Under the pieces are notes generated by a model. The model had not been told where the DNA came from. It did no database searches and worked only from the letters and a program-made list of their open reading frames with translations. The translations under genes were made by a program, and so were the position numbers. Shown here in pieces: positions 24,535 to 32,379 of a stretch of DNA of 64,000 bases. Position 1 is the stretch's first letter; every line of letters starts with the position of its first letter. The DNA comes from Streptomyces sp. CB02366 (GTDB lineage Bacteria > Actinomycetota > Actinomycetes > Streptomycetales > Streptomycetaceae), in contig NZ_LIVT01000009.1 in assembly GCF_001905905.1 (NCBI RefSeq), forward strand, positions 124,001-188,000, written 5' to 3'.

Positions 24535-25272
24535 TCATCCCCGGTCGTCGGTGTACCGGACCGAGACCCGGTCGAAGCCGAGGGAGCCGAGCAGGCCCTT
24601 CAGCATCTCGGCGGTGTTCTTCTCGGCGCGGGCGGTCAGCCCGCTCTCCTTCGCCGCCTCCGCTATGTGGCGGGCGGCGAGCTTGTTGACCGCCTGCTCG
24701 CTGCCGGGGTTGTCGGAGAAGAAGTCGCCCAGCCGGTCCAGCAGGCCCCGCTGCTTGGACACCGCGTACGAACGGTCGGGGTCGAGAGCCGGTTTGCCCA
24801 GTACGGCGCGGGGCAGGCGGATTTCGGCTTCGGTGCGGTCCTCGTTCACCACGACGCCGTCCTCGGTGATCCCCCCGAGGTTCACCGAGGCGTCGACCGT
24901 GCCGGCCCCCACGAACAGGGTGCGGGTGCCGCGCAGGGCGTCGGGGACGAACCTGGTGTCCTTCTCCAGATCGACGACGACCTGGAAGTTGCCCGAGGCC
25001 GCCTCGTACGCGCTCATGTCCTGGATCGACTTGAGCACGGCGGGGCCCGACCGGTCGTGGGTCTCCTCCCCGAAGAGGCCGTCGAGCCCCGGGAACAGGC
25101 TCAGCCTGCTCCCGGCGAAGAGCAGGGCCAGTACGGCCGCACCGGCGCCGAGGACCTTCGGCCATCTCCGGGAGGGGCGGGCGTGACGTTTTTCGCCGTC
25201 GTGCGGCGCGGGCTCTGGGGTTCCGTCGCTGGACGTCATGGACTGCGTTTGACCCGAACCCGCCGCTTTCAC
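24535..25272 (-). CDS. DUF4230 membrane-anchored protein
   Basis: A 245-aa protein. The N-terminus is hydrophilic, then one transmembrane helix (VLGAGAAVLALLFAGSRL) is followed by an extracytoplasmic DUF4230 domain (SAYEAASGNFQVVVDLEK, TLFVGAGTVDASVNLG, EAEIRLPRAVLGKP). The C-terminal part is alpha-helical (AVNKLAARHIAEAAKESGL) and ends with GFDRVSVRY. GTG 25272 has GAGG upstream; ATG 25239 would trim 11 residues. DUF4230 function is not known. No neighbour gives a clue; the gene stands apart. Confidence 0.85.
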   Translation of the reverse strand: MKAAGSGQTQSMTSSDGTPEPAPHDGEKRHARPSRRWPKVLGAGAAVLALLFAGSRLSLFPGLDGLFGEETHDRSGPAVLKSIQDMSAYEAASGNFQVVVDLEKDTRFVPDALRGTRTLFVGAGTVDASVNLGGITEDGVVVNEDRTEAEIRLPRAVLGKPALDPDRSYAVSKQRGLLDRLGDFFSDNPGSEQAVNKLAARHIAEAAKESGLTARAEKNTAEMLKGLLGSLGFDRVSVRYTDDRG

Positions 25273-25390
25273 TCCGCCTCACACCACCTCTCGGGCGAAC
25301 TCCCTTACGAAATGGTCCTCTTCCGGTACGGCCCGGCAGACGCCCGGCCCCGTACCGGTACCGGTACGGGGCTTTCGGCGGCCGGTGTGC

Positions 25391-26491
25391 TCAGCGCGGC
25401 GAGGACTCCACCCGTACGCGGTCGCTCTCGCCGTCGGAGAGAAAAGACGCCATCCCCCTCCCCTCCTCGGCGACGGCGGCGCGGTCGGCCCGGGAGAGGG
25501 GGCGCAGCGGCTCCACCGTCACCGCACCCTCGGACACCCGCCAGGTGGCGGACACCCGGCCGTCGACCAGCACCACGCGTTCACCGGCGACCGAGAGGCC
25601 GCGGTGCTCGTCGTCGACGATCCGCGCGCGGTCCCGGTAGCCGAGGATGGCGTTGTCGAAGGCCGGCAGAAAACGCACCGGGACGGGGGTGTCCGGATCA
25701 GGGCGCGGCGCGTCCGGCAGGTCGAGCAGTTCACGGCCCCGCTCGTCGCGGAAGCGGACCAGTTCGTCGCGGACCGCGGCCACCGCACCGGGCAGCCCGG
25801 CCAGACCGGACCACGCGCGCAGGTCGGCCGTGGCGGCGGGCCCGTAGGCGGCCAGGTAGCGCCGGACCAGTGCCCGGCCGACCGGATCGGAACCGTCGGA
25901 GGCGGGCGGGTCGACCGGACGGCCGAGCCAGGAGGAGAGGGCGACGTTGCGCACGCCGCCCTTCGTCCGCCACAGGCCCCGGGGCGGGGCCTGTGCCATC
26001 GGGACGAGGGCGGCGACCACCATCTCGCCCAGGGGGCGGGGCCCCGGACCCGGCCATCGCCCGGCGAGCGCCCGGACGATCTCGGCCGCCGTACGGGGCT
26101 CTCCGTCCGCCGTCAACTCCCTTGCGTCGGAAGCGAGTCCGTCGAGGTCTATGCCCTTCAGTTCGTCCCGGTAGACCCCGAGTACGCGCTGGCGCAGCAT
26201 CGCGTCGTGGCGGGACCGCCAGGCGAGCGCGTCCTCGGCGGTGACGAGGTGGACCGTGCGGCGCATCAGATGGGTGCGCACCACACTCCGGGAGGTCAAC
26301 AGCCCGGAGAGGGCAGCCGGTTCGAAGGCGGCCAGCCGGGACCACAGCCCGAGGAAGGGCTCCTGCGGCTCCTGCGCCTGAAGGCCGCACAGGTGGGCCA
26401 CCGCCTCCCCGGCCGGCAGGCGGGCCCGGTCGAGCAGCAGTTGCCGGGCGAGGGTGGCGCGGTTGAGCGCCCGGTCGCCGAGAACGGTCAC
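25391..26491 (-). CDS. Winged-helix DNA-binding protein of the AlkZ/HTH_42 family
   Basis: A 366-aa protein with the HTH_42/AlkZ-like architecture: an N-terminal helix rich in Arg (ALNRATLARQLLLDRARLP), the conserved GLQAQEPQEPFLGLWSRL (the QxQ motif used by AlkZ glycosylases), then LMRRTVHLVTAEDALAW and a C-terminal segment with LPAFDNAILGYRDRARI and WRVSEGAVTVEPL. Characterised relatives (AlkZ, AlkX, YcaQ) are DNA glycosylases that unhook crosslinks or excise bulky lesions. The gene follows the DinB-type gene on the same strand by 37 bp, so co-expression is likely. Confidence 0.85.
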   Translation of the reverse strand: MTVLGDRALNRATLARQLLLDRARLPAGEAVAHLCGLQAQEPQEPFLGLWSRLAAFEPAALSGLLTSRSVVRTHLMRRTVHLVTAEDALAWRSRHDAMLRQRVLGVYRDELKGIDLDGLASDARELTADGEPRTAAEIVRALAGRWPGPGPRPLGEMVVAALVPMAQAPPRGLWRTKGGVRNVALSSWLGRPVDPPASDGSDPVGRALVRRYLAAYGPAATADLRAWSGLAGLPGAVAAVRDELVRFRDERGRELLDLPDAPRPDPDTPVPVRFLPAFDNAILGYRDRARIVDDEHRGLSVAGERVVLVDGRVSATWRVSEGAVTVEPLRPLSRADRAAVAEEGRGMASFLSDGESDRVRVESSPR

Positions 26492-26528
26492 CGCGTCGTC
26501 TCCTCTCCGCTCGCCCGCTGTCCCCTGC

Positions 26529-27110
26529 TCAGGTCGCCCGCCGCCCGTCGAGCGTCTCGCGCAGGATGTCGGCGTGCCCGGCGTGCTGGGCGGTCTCGGT
26601 GATGACGTGGGCCAGTACCCGCCGTACGCTCCACTCGCCGCCGGGCTCGTGCCAGGGCGCCTCGGGGAGCGGGTGGGCCGCCGAGAGGTCGGGCACGGCG
26701 AGGACGGCCTTCTCGGTGCGGGCGGCGGTCTCTTCGTACGCCTGGAGGAGCCCGGCCGCCGTCTCGCCCGGCTGCATCCGGAACTCCTTCTCCCGGTCGA
26801 TCGCCCACTGCGGGAACGCGCGGGCGGTGCCGGCCATGAGGTCGTCCCAGGTGACGCCTTCGGGCAGGGTGTAGTCCATCGCGGAGGGGCCCTCGGTGAT
26901 GAAGTTCAGCCAGTTCTCCTCCACGGCCGTGACGTGCTTGAGGAGGCCGCCCAGGCACAGGGCGCTGGCCGTCGGGGTCTCACCGGCCTGCCCGTCGTCG
27001 ATCCCTTCGACCGAGCGGACGAGCGCGGCCCGTGCGGCGGCGAGGGCGGCGAGCAGGTCGCTTCGCTCGGTGTCGGGGGCGGGAGCGGCCGCGGGCGGGG
27101 TCGTGGTCAT
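26529..27110 (-). CDS. DinB/DUF664-family protein
   Basis: A 193-aa four-helix DinB-like protein. Likely metal ligands are in LGGLLKHVTAVEENWL (His) and in VRRVLAHVITETAQHAGHADIL (two or three His). Family members are mycothiol- or bacillithiol-dependent transferases. ATG 27110 follows the divergent intergenic region shared with a WYL regulator. It is followed by the AlkZ-like glycosylase gene, suggesting a small stress-response operon under WYL control. Distinct in sequence from the other DinB-type protein at 21.6-22.1 kb. Confidence 0.87.
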   Translation of the reverse strand: MTTTPPAAAPAPDTERSDLLAALAAARAALVRSVEGIDDGQAGETPTASALCLGGLLKHVTAVEENWLNFITEGPSAMDYTLPEGVTWDDLMAGTARAFPQWAIDREKEFRMQPGETAAGLLQAYEETAARTEKAVLAVPDLSAAHPLPEAPWHEPGGEWSVRRVLAHVITETAQHAGHADILRETLDGRRAT

Positions 27111-27162
27111 CGGGGTCCTTCCGGTGGTTCTCGTCGTGCGGTACGGCTCCACCTTCGCAAGG

Positions 27163-27187
27163 GAAGAGGCCAGGGTGTGGCCTCTTC
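27163..27187. promoter_or_regulatory. 25-bp palindromic operator in the WYL/DinB divergent region
   Basis: GAAGAGGCCA-GGGTG-TGGCCTCTTC is a perfect inverted repeat with 10-bp arms and a 5-bp spacer. It sits in the 96-bp gap between the divergent DinB-type and WYL regulator starts. Position and symmetry make it the natural binding site of the WYL protein, regulating both genes. Confidence 0.65.
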
Positions 27188-27206
27188 TCCGCCTCATACT
27201 GGCCTC

Positions 27207-28253
27207 ATGCCGAAGACCTCCGCGCGACTGCTGGCGCTGCTCTCCCTGCTCCAGGCGCGCCGGGACTGGCCGGGTCGGCTGCTGGCCGAACGGCTGGAGG
27301 TGAGCCCGCGCACGGTGCGGCGCGATGTGGACCGGCTGCGGGAGCTGGGCTATCCGATCTTGGCGTTCAAGGGGCCCGAGGGCGGCTACCGGCTGGACGC
27401 GGGCGCCAGCCTGCCGCCCCTGCTGTTCGACGACGACCAGGCCGTGGCCCTCGCGGTCGCCCTGGGGACCGCCGCCACGACGGGGGCGGGGATCGGGGAG
27501 GGCGCGGCCCGCGCGCTCACCACCGTCCGGCAGGTGATGCCTGCCCGGCTCCGCCACCGGGTCGACGCCCTGCGGGTCACCGCCGTGGAGCGCACCGGCG
27601 GTCCGCCCCGGCCGCAGGCCGACCCCCGCGTTCTGCTCGCCCTCAGCTCGGCGGTGCACGCGGGCGAGGTGCTGCGTTTCGGCTACTCCCCCGCGTACGC
27701 CCCGTCGGCCGACGGGGCCGCCGGGGCCGCGGCCCCGGTGCGGCGGGTGGAGCCGCACCATCTGGTGACCTGGGGCGGGCGCTGGTATCTCGTCGCCTGG
27801 GATCTGGAGCGCGAGGACTGGCGGACTTTTCGCGCGGACCGGATCGATCCGCGTACCCCCACCGGCCCCCGCTTCCCGCCGCGCGAGGCGCCCGGGGGCG
27901 ACGTGGCGGCCTTCGTCGCCGCCCGCTTCCAGGGCTCCGAGGAGCCCGGCGCGTGGCCCTGCCAGGGCGAGGTGGTCCTCGACGCCCCGGCCCGCGAGGT
28001 GGCGGGCCACGTCCGCGACGGGATCGTCGAGGAGTACGGCGCGGGGCGCTGCCGGGTGGTTCTGGGCGCCTGGTCGTGGGCAGGGCTGGCCGCGGAGCTC
28101 GGCAGGTTCGACGTGGCCATCGAGGTCGTCCGGCCGGACGAGCTCAGGGACGCCTTCGCCCGGTTGGGCCGGCGTTTCTCCGCGGCGGCGGAGAAAGGAG
28201 GGCCGCCGTCGCCCCGAACAGCGGCCGGGGCCTCCGGCCGAGGACCGGGGTGA
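27207..28253 (+). CDS. WYL-domain transcriptional regulator (YafY/DeoR-like HTH)
   Basis: A 348-aa regulator: an N-terminal winged helix (RLLALLSLLQARRDWPGRLLAERLEVSPRTVRRDV), a WYL domain in the middle (LRFGYSPAYAP, RVEPHHLVTWGGRWYLVAWDLEREDWRTFRADRI) and a C-terminal WCX extension. WYL domains bind nucleic acid or small ligands, and family members often respond to DNA damage. The C-terminal 30 residues (PPSPRTAAGASGRGPG) are low complexity. Divergent from the DinB-type/AlkZ-like operon across a 25-bp perfect palindrome, so local control is probable. Confidence 0.9.
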   Translation: MPKTSARLLALLSLLQARRDWPGRLLAERLEVSPRTVRRDVDRLRELGYPILAFKGPEGGYRLDAGASLPPLLFDDDQAVALAVALGTAATTGAGIGEGAARALTTVRQVMPARLRHRVDALRVTAVERTGGPPRPQADPRVLLALSSAVHAGEVLRFGYSPAYAPSADGAAGAAAPVRRVEPHHLVTWGGRWYLVAWDLEREDWRTFRADRIDPRTPTGPRFPPREAPGGDVAAFVAARFQGSEEPGAWPCQGEVVLDAPAREVAGHVRDGIVEEYGAGRCRVVLGAWSWAGLAAELGRFDVAIEVVRPDELRDAFARLGRRFSAAAEKGGPPSPRTAAGASGRGPG

Positions 28254-28292
28254 CCGGCCGCCGGACGAAGGCCGCCGCTCCCAGGAGCCGCC

Positions 28293-29081
28293 TCAGCGTC
28301 GGCGGAAGCGGTCGAGCAGCGTGCGGGCGCTCCTCGGGGCGGGGGCCTGCCGCCCGTCGCCGTCCGGGCCGTCGGCTCCCCGGCCGGGGAGGAGACGCTT
28401 CATCCCCGTGCCCCGCGCCGAGGCCGTGGGCGCCGGCTTCAACCGTGCCCGCAGTCCGGTTCCGGTACGGGCGGCTGCCGGCCGGGTATCCGGTCCCGCG
28501 CCGGGCTTCGCGACGGCCCCCCGCCCGGGCCCCGCGCCGGCGGGACGCTCCGCCTCGGCCACCGGCTCCCCCGACGTGTCGGGAGCAACCGTGTCCTCCG
28601 TGTAGACGTAGTAGCGGTGGCTGATCCGGCGGCCCAGGAGGAAGTATCCGAGCAGCGCGCCCGCGGTGTTCAGGATGACGTCGTCGATGTCGAAGGCGCG
28701 CCCCGCGACCAGGGCCCCCTGGATCAGTTCGACGACGGCCATGACGACGGCCGTCAGCAGCGTGGTGCGGATCATCCGCAGGCGGCGCGGCACGAAGAAC
28801 GGCAGCAGGAGCCCGAACGGGACGCCCAGCAGCAGGTTTCCGCCCGCCTGTTTGCACGCGGCGAGGAAGGTGTAGTCCTCCGCGTACTGACGCAGCGAAC
28901 GGCCGGGGCGGAGATTCGAGGTGACCAGGTCCTCGGAGGCCGGCGACGGTGTGAGCGTCACCTTGGCCAGCAGGACGGAGAACGCCACCATTCCCAGCAG
29001 CGCCACCACCAGGACGGCTCCGCGTACCAGTACCCGCACCCATGTCCCCCGGCGTACAGGGGGGTTCGCCTCTGCTGTCAT
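28293..29081 (-). CDS. VanZ-family membrane protein
   Basis: A 262-aa protein with an N-terminal helix (GAVLVVALLGMVAFSVLLAK), a conserved extracytoplasmic loop, then VanZ-type helices: AGGNLLLGVPFGLLLPFFVPR, LLTAVVMAVVELIQG and the signature GRAFDIDDVILNTAGALLGYFLL. The C-terminal 100 residues are a disordered, Pro/Ala/Arg-rich cytoplasmic tail, longer than in the typical family. VanZ proteins give low-level teicoplanin resistance in some bacteria; a wider envelope role is suspected. Convergent with the WYL regulator and divergent from the TPR gene. Confidence 0.85.
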   Translation of the reverse strand: MTAEANPPVRRGTWVRVLVRGAVLVVALLGMVAFSVLLAKVTLTPSPASEDLVTSNLRPGRSLRQYAEDYTFLAACKQAGGNLLLGVPFGLLLPFFVPRRLRMIRTTLLTAVVMAVVELIQGALVAGRAFDIDDVILNTAGALLGYFLLGRRISHRYYVYTEDTVAPDTSGEPVAEAERPAGAGPGRGAVAKPGAGPDTRPAAARTGTGLRARLKPAPTASARGTGMKRLLPGRGADGPDGDGRQAPAPRSARTLLDRFRRR

Positions 29082-29179
29082 GGCCGACGGATGCCCCCGC
29101 CCGGCCGGAACACACCCCGGTCGGCCCTTGGAGCGGAAAACTCGTCCGGTTGTCCGCCCCCGCCTGCGAGGATATGCGC

Positions 29180-29698
29180 ATGAGCACGGACGAGAACACG
29201 AGTACCGCCACGAAGAGGGATCTGTTGGAGGCGACCGACCGGTTGCGCGAGGACGGCCGGCCCGAGGAGGCGCGCGAGCGGCTGCTCGCTCTGACCGCCA
29301 CGTACCCGGACGACGTGGAGGTGGCCTACCGGACGGCGTGGATCCATGACGCGCTGGGCCTGGAATCGGAGGCGGTCCCCTACTACGAGCGGGCCCTGGG
29401 CGGTCCGGGCCTCGCGGCGGAGGATCGGCGCGGGGCGCTGGTGGGGCTGGGCAGTACGTACCGGGTCCTCGGCCGGTACGGGCAGGCGGTGGAGACGCTG
29501 CGTCGGGGCGTCGAGGAGTTTCCGGACGACGGGGCGCTGCGGACGTTCCTGGCAATGGCCCTGTTCAACACGGGCGAGCACCACGAGGCGATGCGGCTGC
29601 TGCTGGAGCTGGCGGCGACGACCAGTCAGGACCCCGGCGTCCAGCGGTACCGGCGGGCGATCGAGCTGTACGCCAAGGATCTGAACGAGACCGTGTGA
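29180..29698 (+). CDS. Tetratricopeptide-repeat protein
   Basis: A 172-aa soluble protein of three or four TPR-like helical pairs (LLEATDRLREDGRPEEARERL, AYRTAWIHDALGLESEAVPYY, LVGLGSTYRVLGRYGQAVET, FLAMALFNTGEHHEAMRLL). ATG 29180 is favoured since GAGG lies 8 nt upstream; ATG 29174 is possible and the open frame runs further back. TPR proteins mediate protein-protein contacts; a partner is not evident. It is divergent from the VanZ gene and followed by a strong hairpin. Confidence 0.83.
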   Translation: MSTDENTSTATKRDLLEATDRLREDGRPEEARERLLALTATYPDDVEVAYRTAWIHDALGLESEAVPYYERALGGPGLAAEDRRGALVGLGSTYRVLGRYGQAVETLRRGVEEFPDDGALRTFLAMALFNTGEHHEAMRLLLELAATTSQDPGVQRYRRAIELYAKDLNETV

Positions 29699-29715
29699 GC
29701 CTCCGGCCCCCAGGC

Positions 29716-29745
29716 GCACGGCGGCCTCCCGACGCGCCGCCGTGC
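29716..29745 (+). terminator. Hairpin terminator after the TPR gene
   Basis: GCACGGCGGC (29716-29725) pairs perfectly with GCCGCCGTGC (29736-29745) around a 10-nt loop, 18 bp after the stop. A second stem, GCCCCGGC with GCCGGGGC, lies at about 29773-29805. Streptomycete terminators commonly lack a U-tract. The rest of the gap to 30028 holds no recognisable gene. Confidence 0.6.
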
Positions 29746-30028
29746 GGTCGGCCCGGAGGGGAACGGGGAAGCCCCGGCCGGATCGGGGGAATCCAGCCGG
29801 GGCGGCTTGTGTACGGGTGCGAAGGCCAGCCGCCTCTCGGCGGGGGCTCCAGGGGGCTTCGGCGGTGCGGTCCTCCCCCTGGGCTACAGGTGAGACCCGG
29901 GGACACCGTCCCCCTCACACCCACGTATAGATGAACGATAAACCATCCGGGAGTGTTCCCGGACACCCGGCCGACGTGATCCACGGCACGCGCGTTCCGG
30001 CTCTCTCCGCCGGTCAGGACTCGTCCGC

Positions 30029-30289
30029 TCAGGCGCCGAGCTTCCCGCTCGCGCCGTAGCGGCGGTGGAACCGCTCGACGCGGCCCGCCGCGTCGAGCAC
30101 CTGTCGGCCACCGGTGTAGAACGGATGGCTCGCGGAAGAGGTCTCCACGTCGATGACGGGATAACTGTCGCCGTCCTCCCAGATCACACGCTCGCCGGAG
30201 TCGGCGGTCGAGCGGGTCAGGAAGGCGGCGCCGGCCGCGCGGTCGCGGAAGACCACGGGGCGGGAGACGGGGTGGATGCGGGGCTTCAT
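30029..30289 (-). CDS. rpmE2: 50S ribosomal protein L31 type B (zinc-independent paralogue)
   Basis: An 86-aa L31 of the long type B form: MKPRIHPVSRPVVFRD, STADSGERVIWEDGDSYPV, SSASHPFYTGGRQVLDAAGRVERFHRRYG. It lacks the CxxC zinc-binding cysteines of the primary L31, so it can replace that protein when zinc is scarce and release zinc from ribosomes. Known streptomycete rpmE2 genes are repressed by Zur. It follows rpmG by about 70 bp on the same strand. Confidence 0.95.
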   Translation of the reverse strand: MKPRIHPVSRPVVFRDRAAGAAFLTRSTADSGERVIWEDGDSYPVIDVETSSASHPFYTGGRQVLDAAGRVERFHRRYGASGKLGA

Positions 30290-30362
30290 GGATGCGTTCC
30301 TTCCTCACCGCGGGCCGACGGACCGGCGGTGGCACACCGAGGGGCAGGGATCTTCCGCGCGG

Positions 30363-30527
30363 TCAGCGGACCTCGCGGAACAGGACGTGCCGCCCGGCGG
30401 CGGAGTCGAACTTGCGCAGCTCCAGCCGGTCGGGGTTGTTGCGGCGGTTCTTGCGTGTCGCGTAGCTCCGGCCCGTTCCGGCGGTGGACCGGAGAGTGAC
30501 GACGGGCCTGATCTCACTGCGCGCCAT
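30363..30527 (-). CDS. rpmG: 50S ribosomal protein L33 (zinc-independent paralogue)
   Basis: A 54-aa L33: ARSEIRPVVTLRSTAGTGRSYATRKNRRNNPDRLELRKFD with an internal gap-free fit to L33, but with Ser/Thr/Asp-type residues in place of the four zinc-binding cysteines (a C-minus form). GGGAGG lies 7 nt before ATG 30527. First gene of an rpmG-rpmE2 operon expected to be induced by zinc starvation. A Zur-like site lies about 46 bp upstream. Confidence 0.94.
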   Translation of the reverse strand: MARSEIRPVVTLRSTAGTGRSYATRKNRRNNPDRLELRKFDSAAGRHVLFREVR

Positions 30528-30572
30528 GAGCGCCTCCCGATGTCTCGTACGACCCGTCCCTCTTGATGGGAA

Positions 30573-30587
30573 TGGGATTCGTTTTCG
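30573..30587. promoter_or_regulatory. Candidate Zur box upstream of rpmG-rpmE2
   Basis: TGGGATTCGTTTTCG matches the actinobacterial Zur 15-mer (TGAAAATCATTTTCA type) at about 10 positions, with a strong right half (TTTTC). Placement about 46 bp upstream of rpmG fits repression. Only one half is convincing, so this is tentative. Confidence 0.45.
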
Positions 30588-30810
30588 TTCTGGTGAGGTA
30601 ACGCGCCCATCGCGCCTCACATTCCCGCCCCGCACGCCCCTCCAGCCGGCCACTCAACTCCCTTTAAACGTAAGCCTGTTCGGATGGATTCTTTCGCGTC
30701 CAGCCTCTGGCATATGCCAAAAGCAACATCGCTCCGAGTCTCGCCAAATCTCTTACGGTCCGTCGCGGGCTGTGCCACAGTCGGTACCGGCCCACCTGAC
30801 GGAACCGGCT

Positions 30811-30869
30811 GGGGCCTGTCGTCACACTGCCGTCCCCGCCCGGCAGGCGGCAGTTCGACGACAGGCCCC
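30811..30869. repeat. REP-like palindromic repeat, copy 1
   Basis: Arms GGGGCCTGTCGTC (30811-30823) and GACGACAGGCCCC (30857-30869) pair perfectly, with an inner CTGCCG/CGGCAG stem. It shares sequence and structure with three later copies. It sits in the 368-bp gap (30528-30895) between rpmG and the PAS-PP2C gene; no gene is seen in that gap. Confidence 0.8.
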
Positions 30870-30895
30870 CATCCGCGCCTGTATCGGAGTACGAG

Positions 30896-32326
30896 ATGCC
30901 GTCCCCCCTCTTCGCGGACCGCCCCGCCCCGCGGCTTCTCGCGCATGACGCCGTCGACGCCCTGATCCGGCGGACGCGCCGGCTGCGCGAGGACGTGGAC
31001 GCTGTGCGGCACGACGCCGTCCTCCTCGACGAGGACGATCCGCAGCGGCGCCGGCAGCGCGCCCTGTGCGAGCTGGCCGTGCGCCACCTGGACCACCTCG
31101 ACGAGAACCTGGAGCGGCTGAGGGCAGGTCTGCCCCGGGGGGGTGCCGAGGGCCCGCGGCCCGAGACCGAGGCGGCCCCGGACGCGCCGGGCGCCGGTTC
31201 CCTGCCGAGCCGGGCGGGCAGCGCCGAGTGGAACCTCCTGACCGACGAGTGCACCTGGTCAAACGAGCTGTACGAGATCTTCGGCAGGCCCCCCGGGTCC
31301 ACGCCCCTCTCGCTCGACGACCTGCCGTCCGTGCTGCTGCCCGAGGACCAGCCGCTGCTGACGTCCATGGTCACCGGCTGCCTGGTGGACGGCCGGCCGA
31401 TGGACGGCGAGTTCCGCATCGTGCGCCCCGACGGACGCACCCGCACCCTGCACATGACGGGCGAGCCGGTCCTCGACGCCGACGGCTGCACCGCTTCGAT
31501 GTGGGCGGTGCTGCGGGACGTCAGCGAGCTGCGGGGCAGGGGGCGGGCCGTGGACGGCGACGGGCCCCCGGTGCGGCACGCGGAGCACGCCGAGCGCACC
31601 GAGCACCGCATGGCGGTGGAACTCCGGGAAACGGTCCTTCCCCTCTGGCGCGGATCACCGCTCCTCCCCCGGCAGGGCCGAAGCGCCCTGGACATCGCCG
31701 CGCACCACCTCCCCTCCGAGTCGAGCGGGCACGTCGGCGGCGACTGGTACGACGCGATGGACCTCCCGGACGGACGCACCCTCCTCACCGTCGGCGGCCT
31801 CACCGGGCACGGCGCCCCCGCCGCCTCGGCGACGGCGATGGTGCTGGGAGCTCTGCGCGGTATGGCGGTCGCCGGCGTCGGACCGGGCACGCTGATGGGG
31901 CACCTGAACCAGGTGCTGGAGACGGCGGTCCGGCCCGTCCTGGGCAGCGCCCTGTGCTGTCGCTTCGACGCCGGGACCTCCCTTCTCTCCTGGGCGCAGG
32001 CCGGAGACCCCGCGCCGCTGCTCTTCCGGCACGGTTCGGGACGGGTCCTGCCGCCGCCGGACGGTGTGCTGCTCGGCGCCTCGCCCTCCGCCGCGTACGG
32101 GCAGGCCGAGGTGCGGTTGTTCCCCGGTGACGTGCTCGTCCTGCACACCGACGGCCTGGCACGGCGCGGCGCCCGGGGTGCGGGCCCGGAGGCGCTGCTC
32201 GCCCTCGCCTCCCGGTTCGACCGGGCCCGTACGGCACAGGAGTGCGTCCGGAGCGTCGTCGAGGTGTTCGGCGGGGCCGGGCGCCTGGACGACGCGTGCG
32301 TGCTGGTCGCCCGCGCGGGGTCATGA
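30896..32326 (+). CDS. PAS-PP2C (SpoIIE) protein lacking one metal-binding Asp
   Basis: A 476-aa cytosolic protein: a helical N-terminus (VRHLDHLDENLERLRAGLP), a PAS domain (AEWNLLTDECTWSNELYEIF through ASMWAVLRDVSELRG) and a C-terminal SpoIIE-type PP2C domain. GGDWYDAM, LHTDGLARRG and LDDACVLVARAG are in place. Where the family has GDVxGHG, this protein has GGLTGHG: the metal-coordinating Asp is Gly. Activity may be weak or lost, so it could be a pseudophosphatase that binds STAS proteins. No STAS or kinase gene adjoins it. Preceded by a REP-like hairpin. Confidence 0.87.
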   Translation: MPSPLFADRPAPRLLAHDAVDALIRRTRRLREDVDAVRHDAVLLDEDDPQRRRQRALCELAVRHLDHLDENLERLRAGLPRGGAEGPRPETEAAPDAPGAGSLPSRAGSAEWNLLTDECTWSNELYEIFGRPPGSTPLSLDDLPSVLLPEDQPLLTSMVTGCLVDGRPMDGEFRIVRPDGRTRTLHMTGEPVLDADGCTASMWAVLRDVSELRGRGRAVDGDGPPVRHAEHAERTEHRMAVELRETVLPLWRGSPLLPRQGRSALDIAAHHLPSESSGHVGGDWYDAMDLPDGRTLLTVGGLTGHGAPAASATAMVLGALRGMAVAGVGPGTLMGHLNQVLETAVRPVLGSALCCRFDAGTSLLSWAQAGDPAPLLFRHGSGRVLPPPDGVLLGASPSAAYGQAEVRLFPGDVLVLHTDGLARRGARGAGPEALLALASRFDRARTAQECVRSVVEVFGGAGRLDDACVLVARAGS

Positions 32327-32379
32327 AGGAGCTCGGCAGCGACAGGGTGTGAGGGGACGCGGACCGGCGCGGCGCCGGA

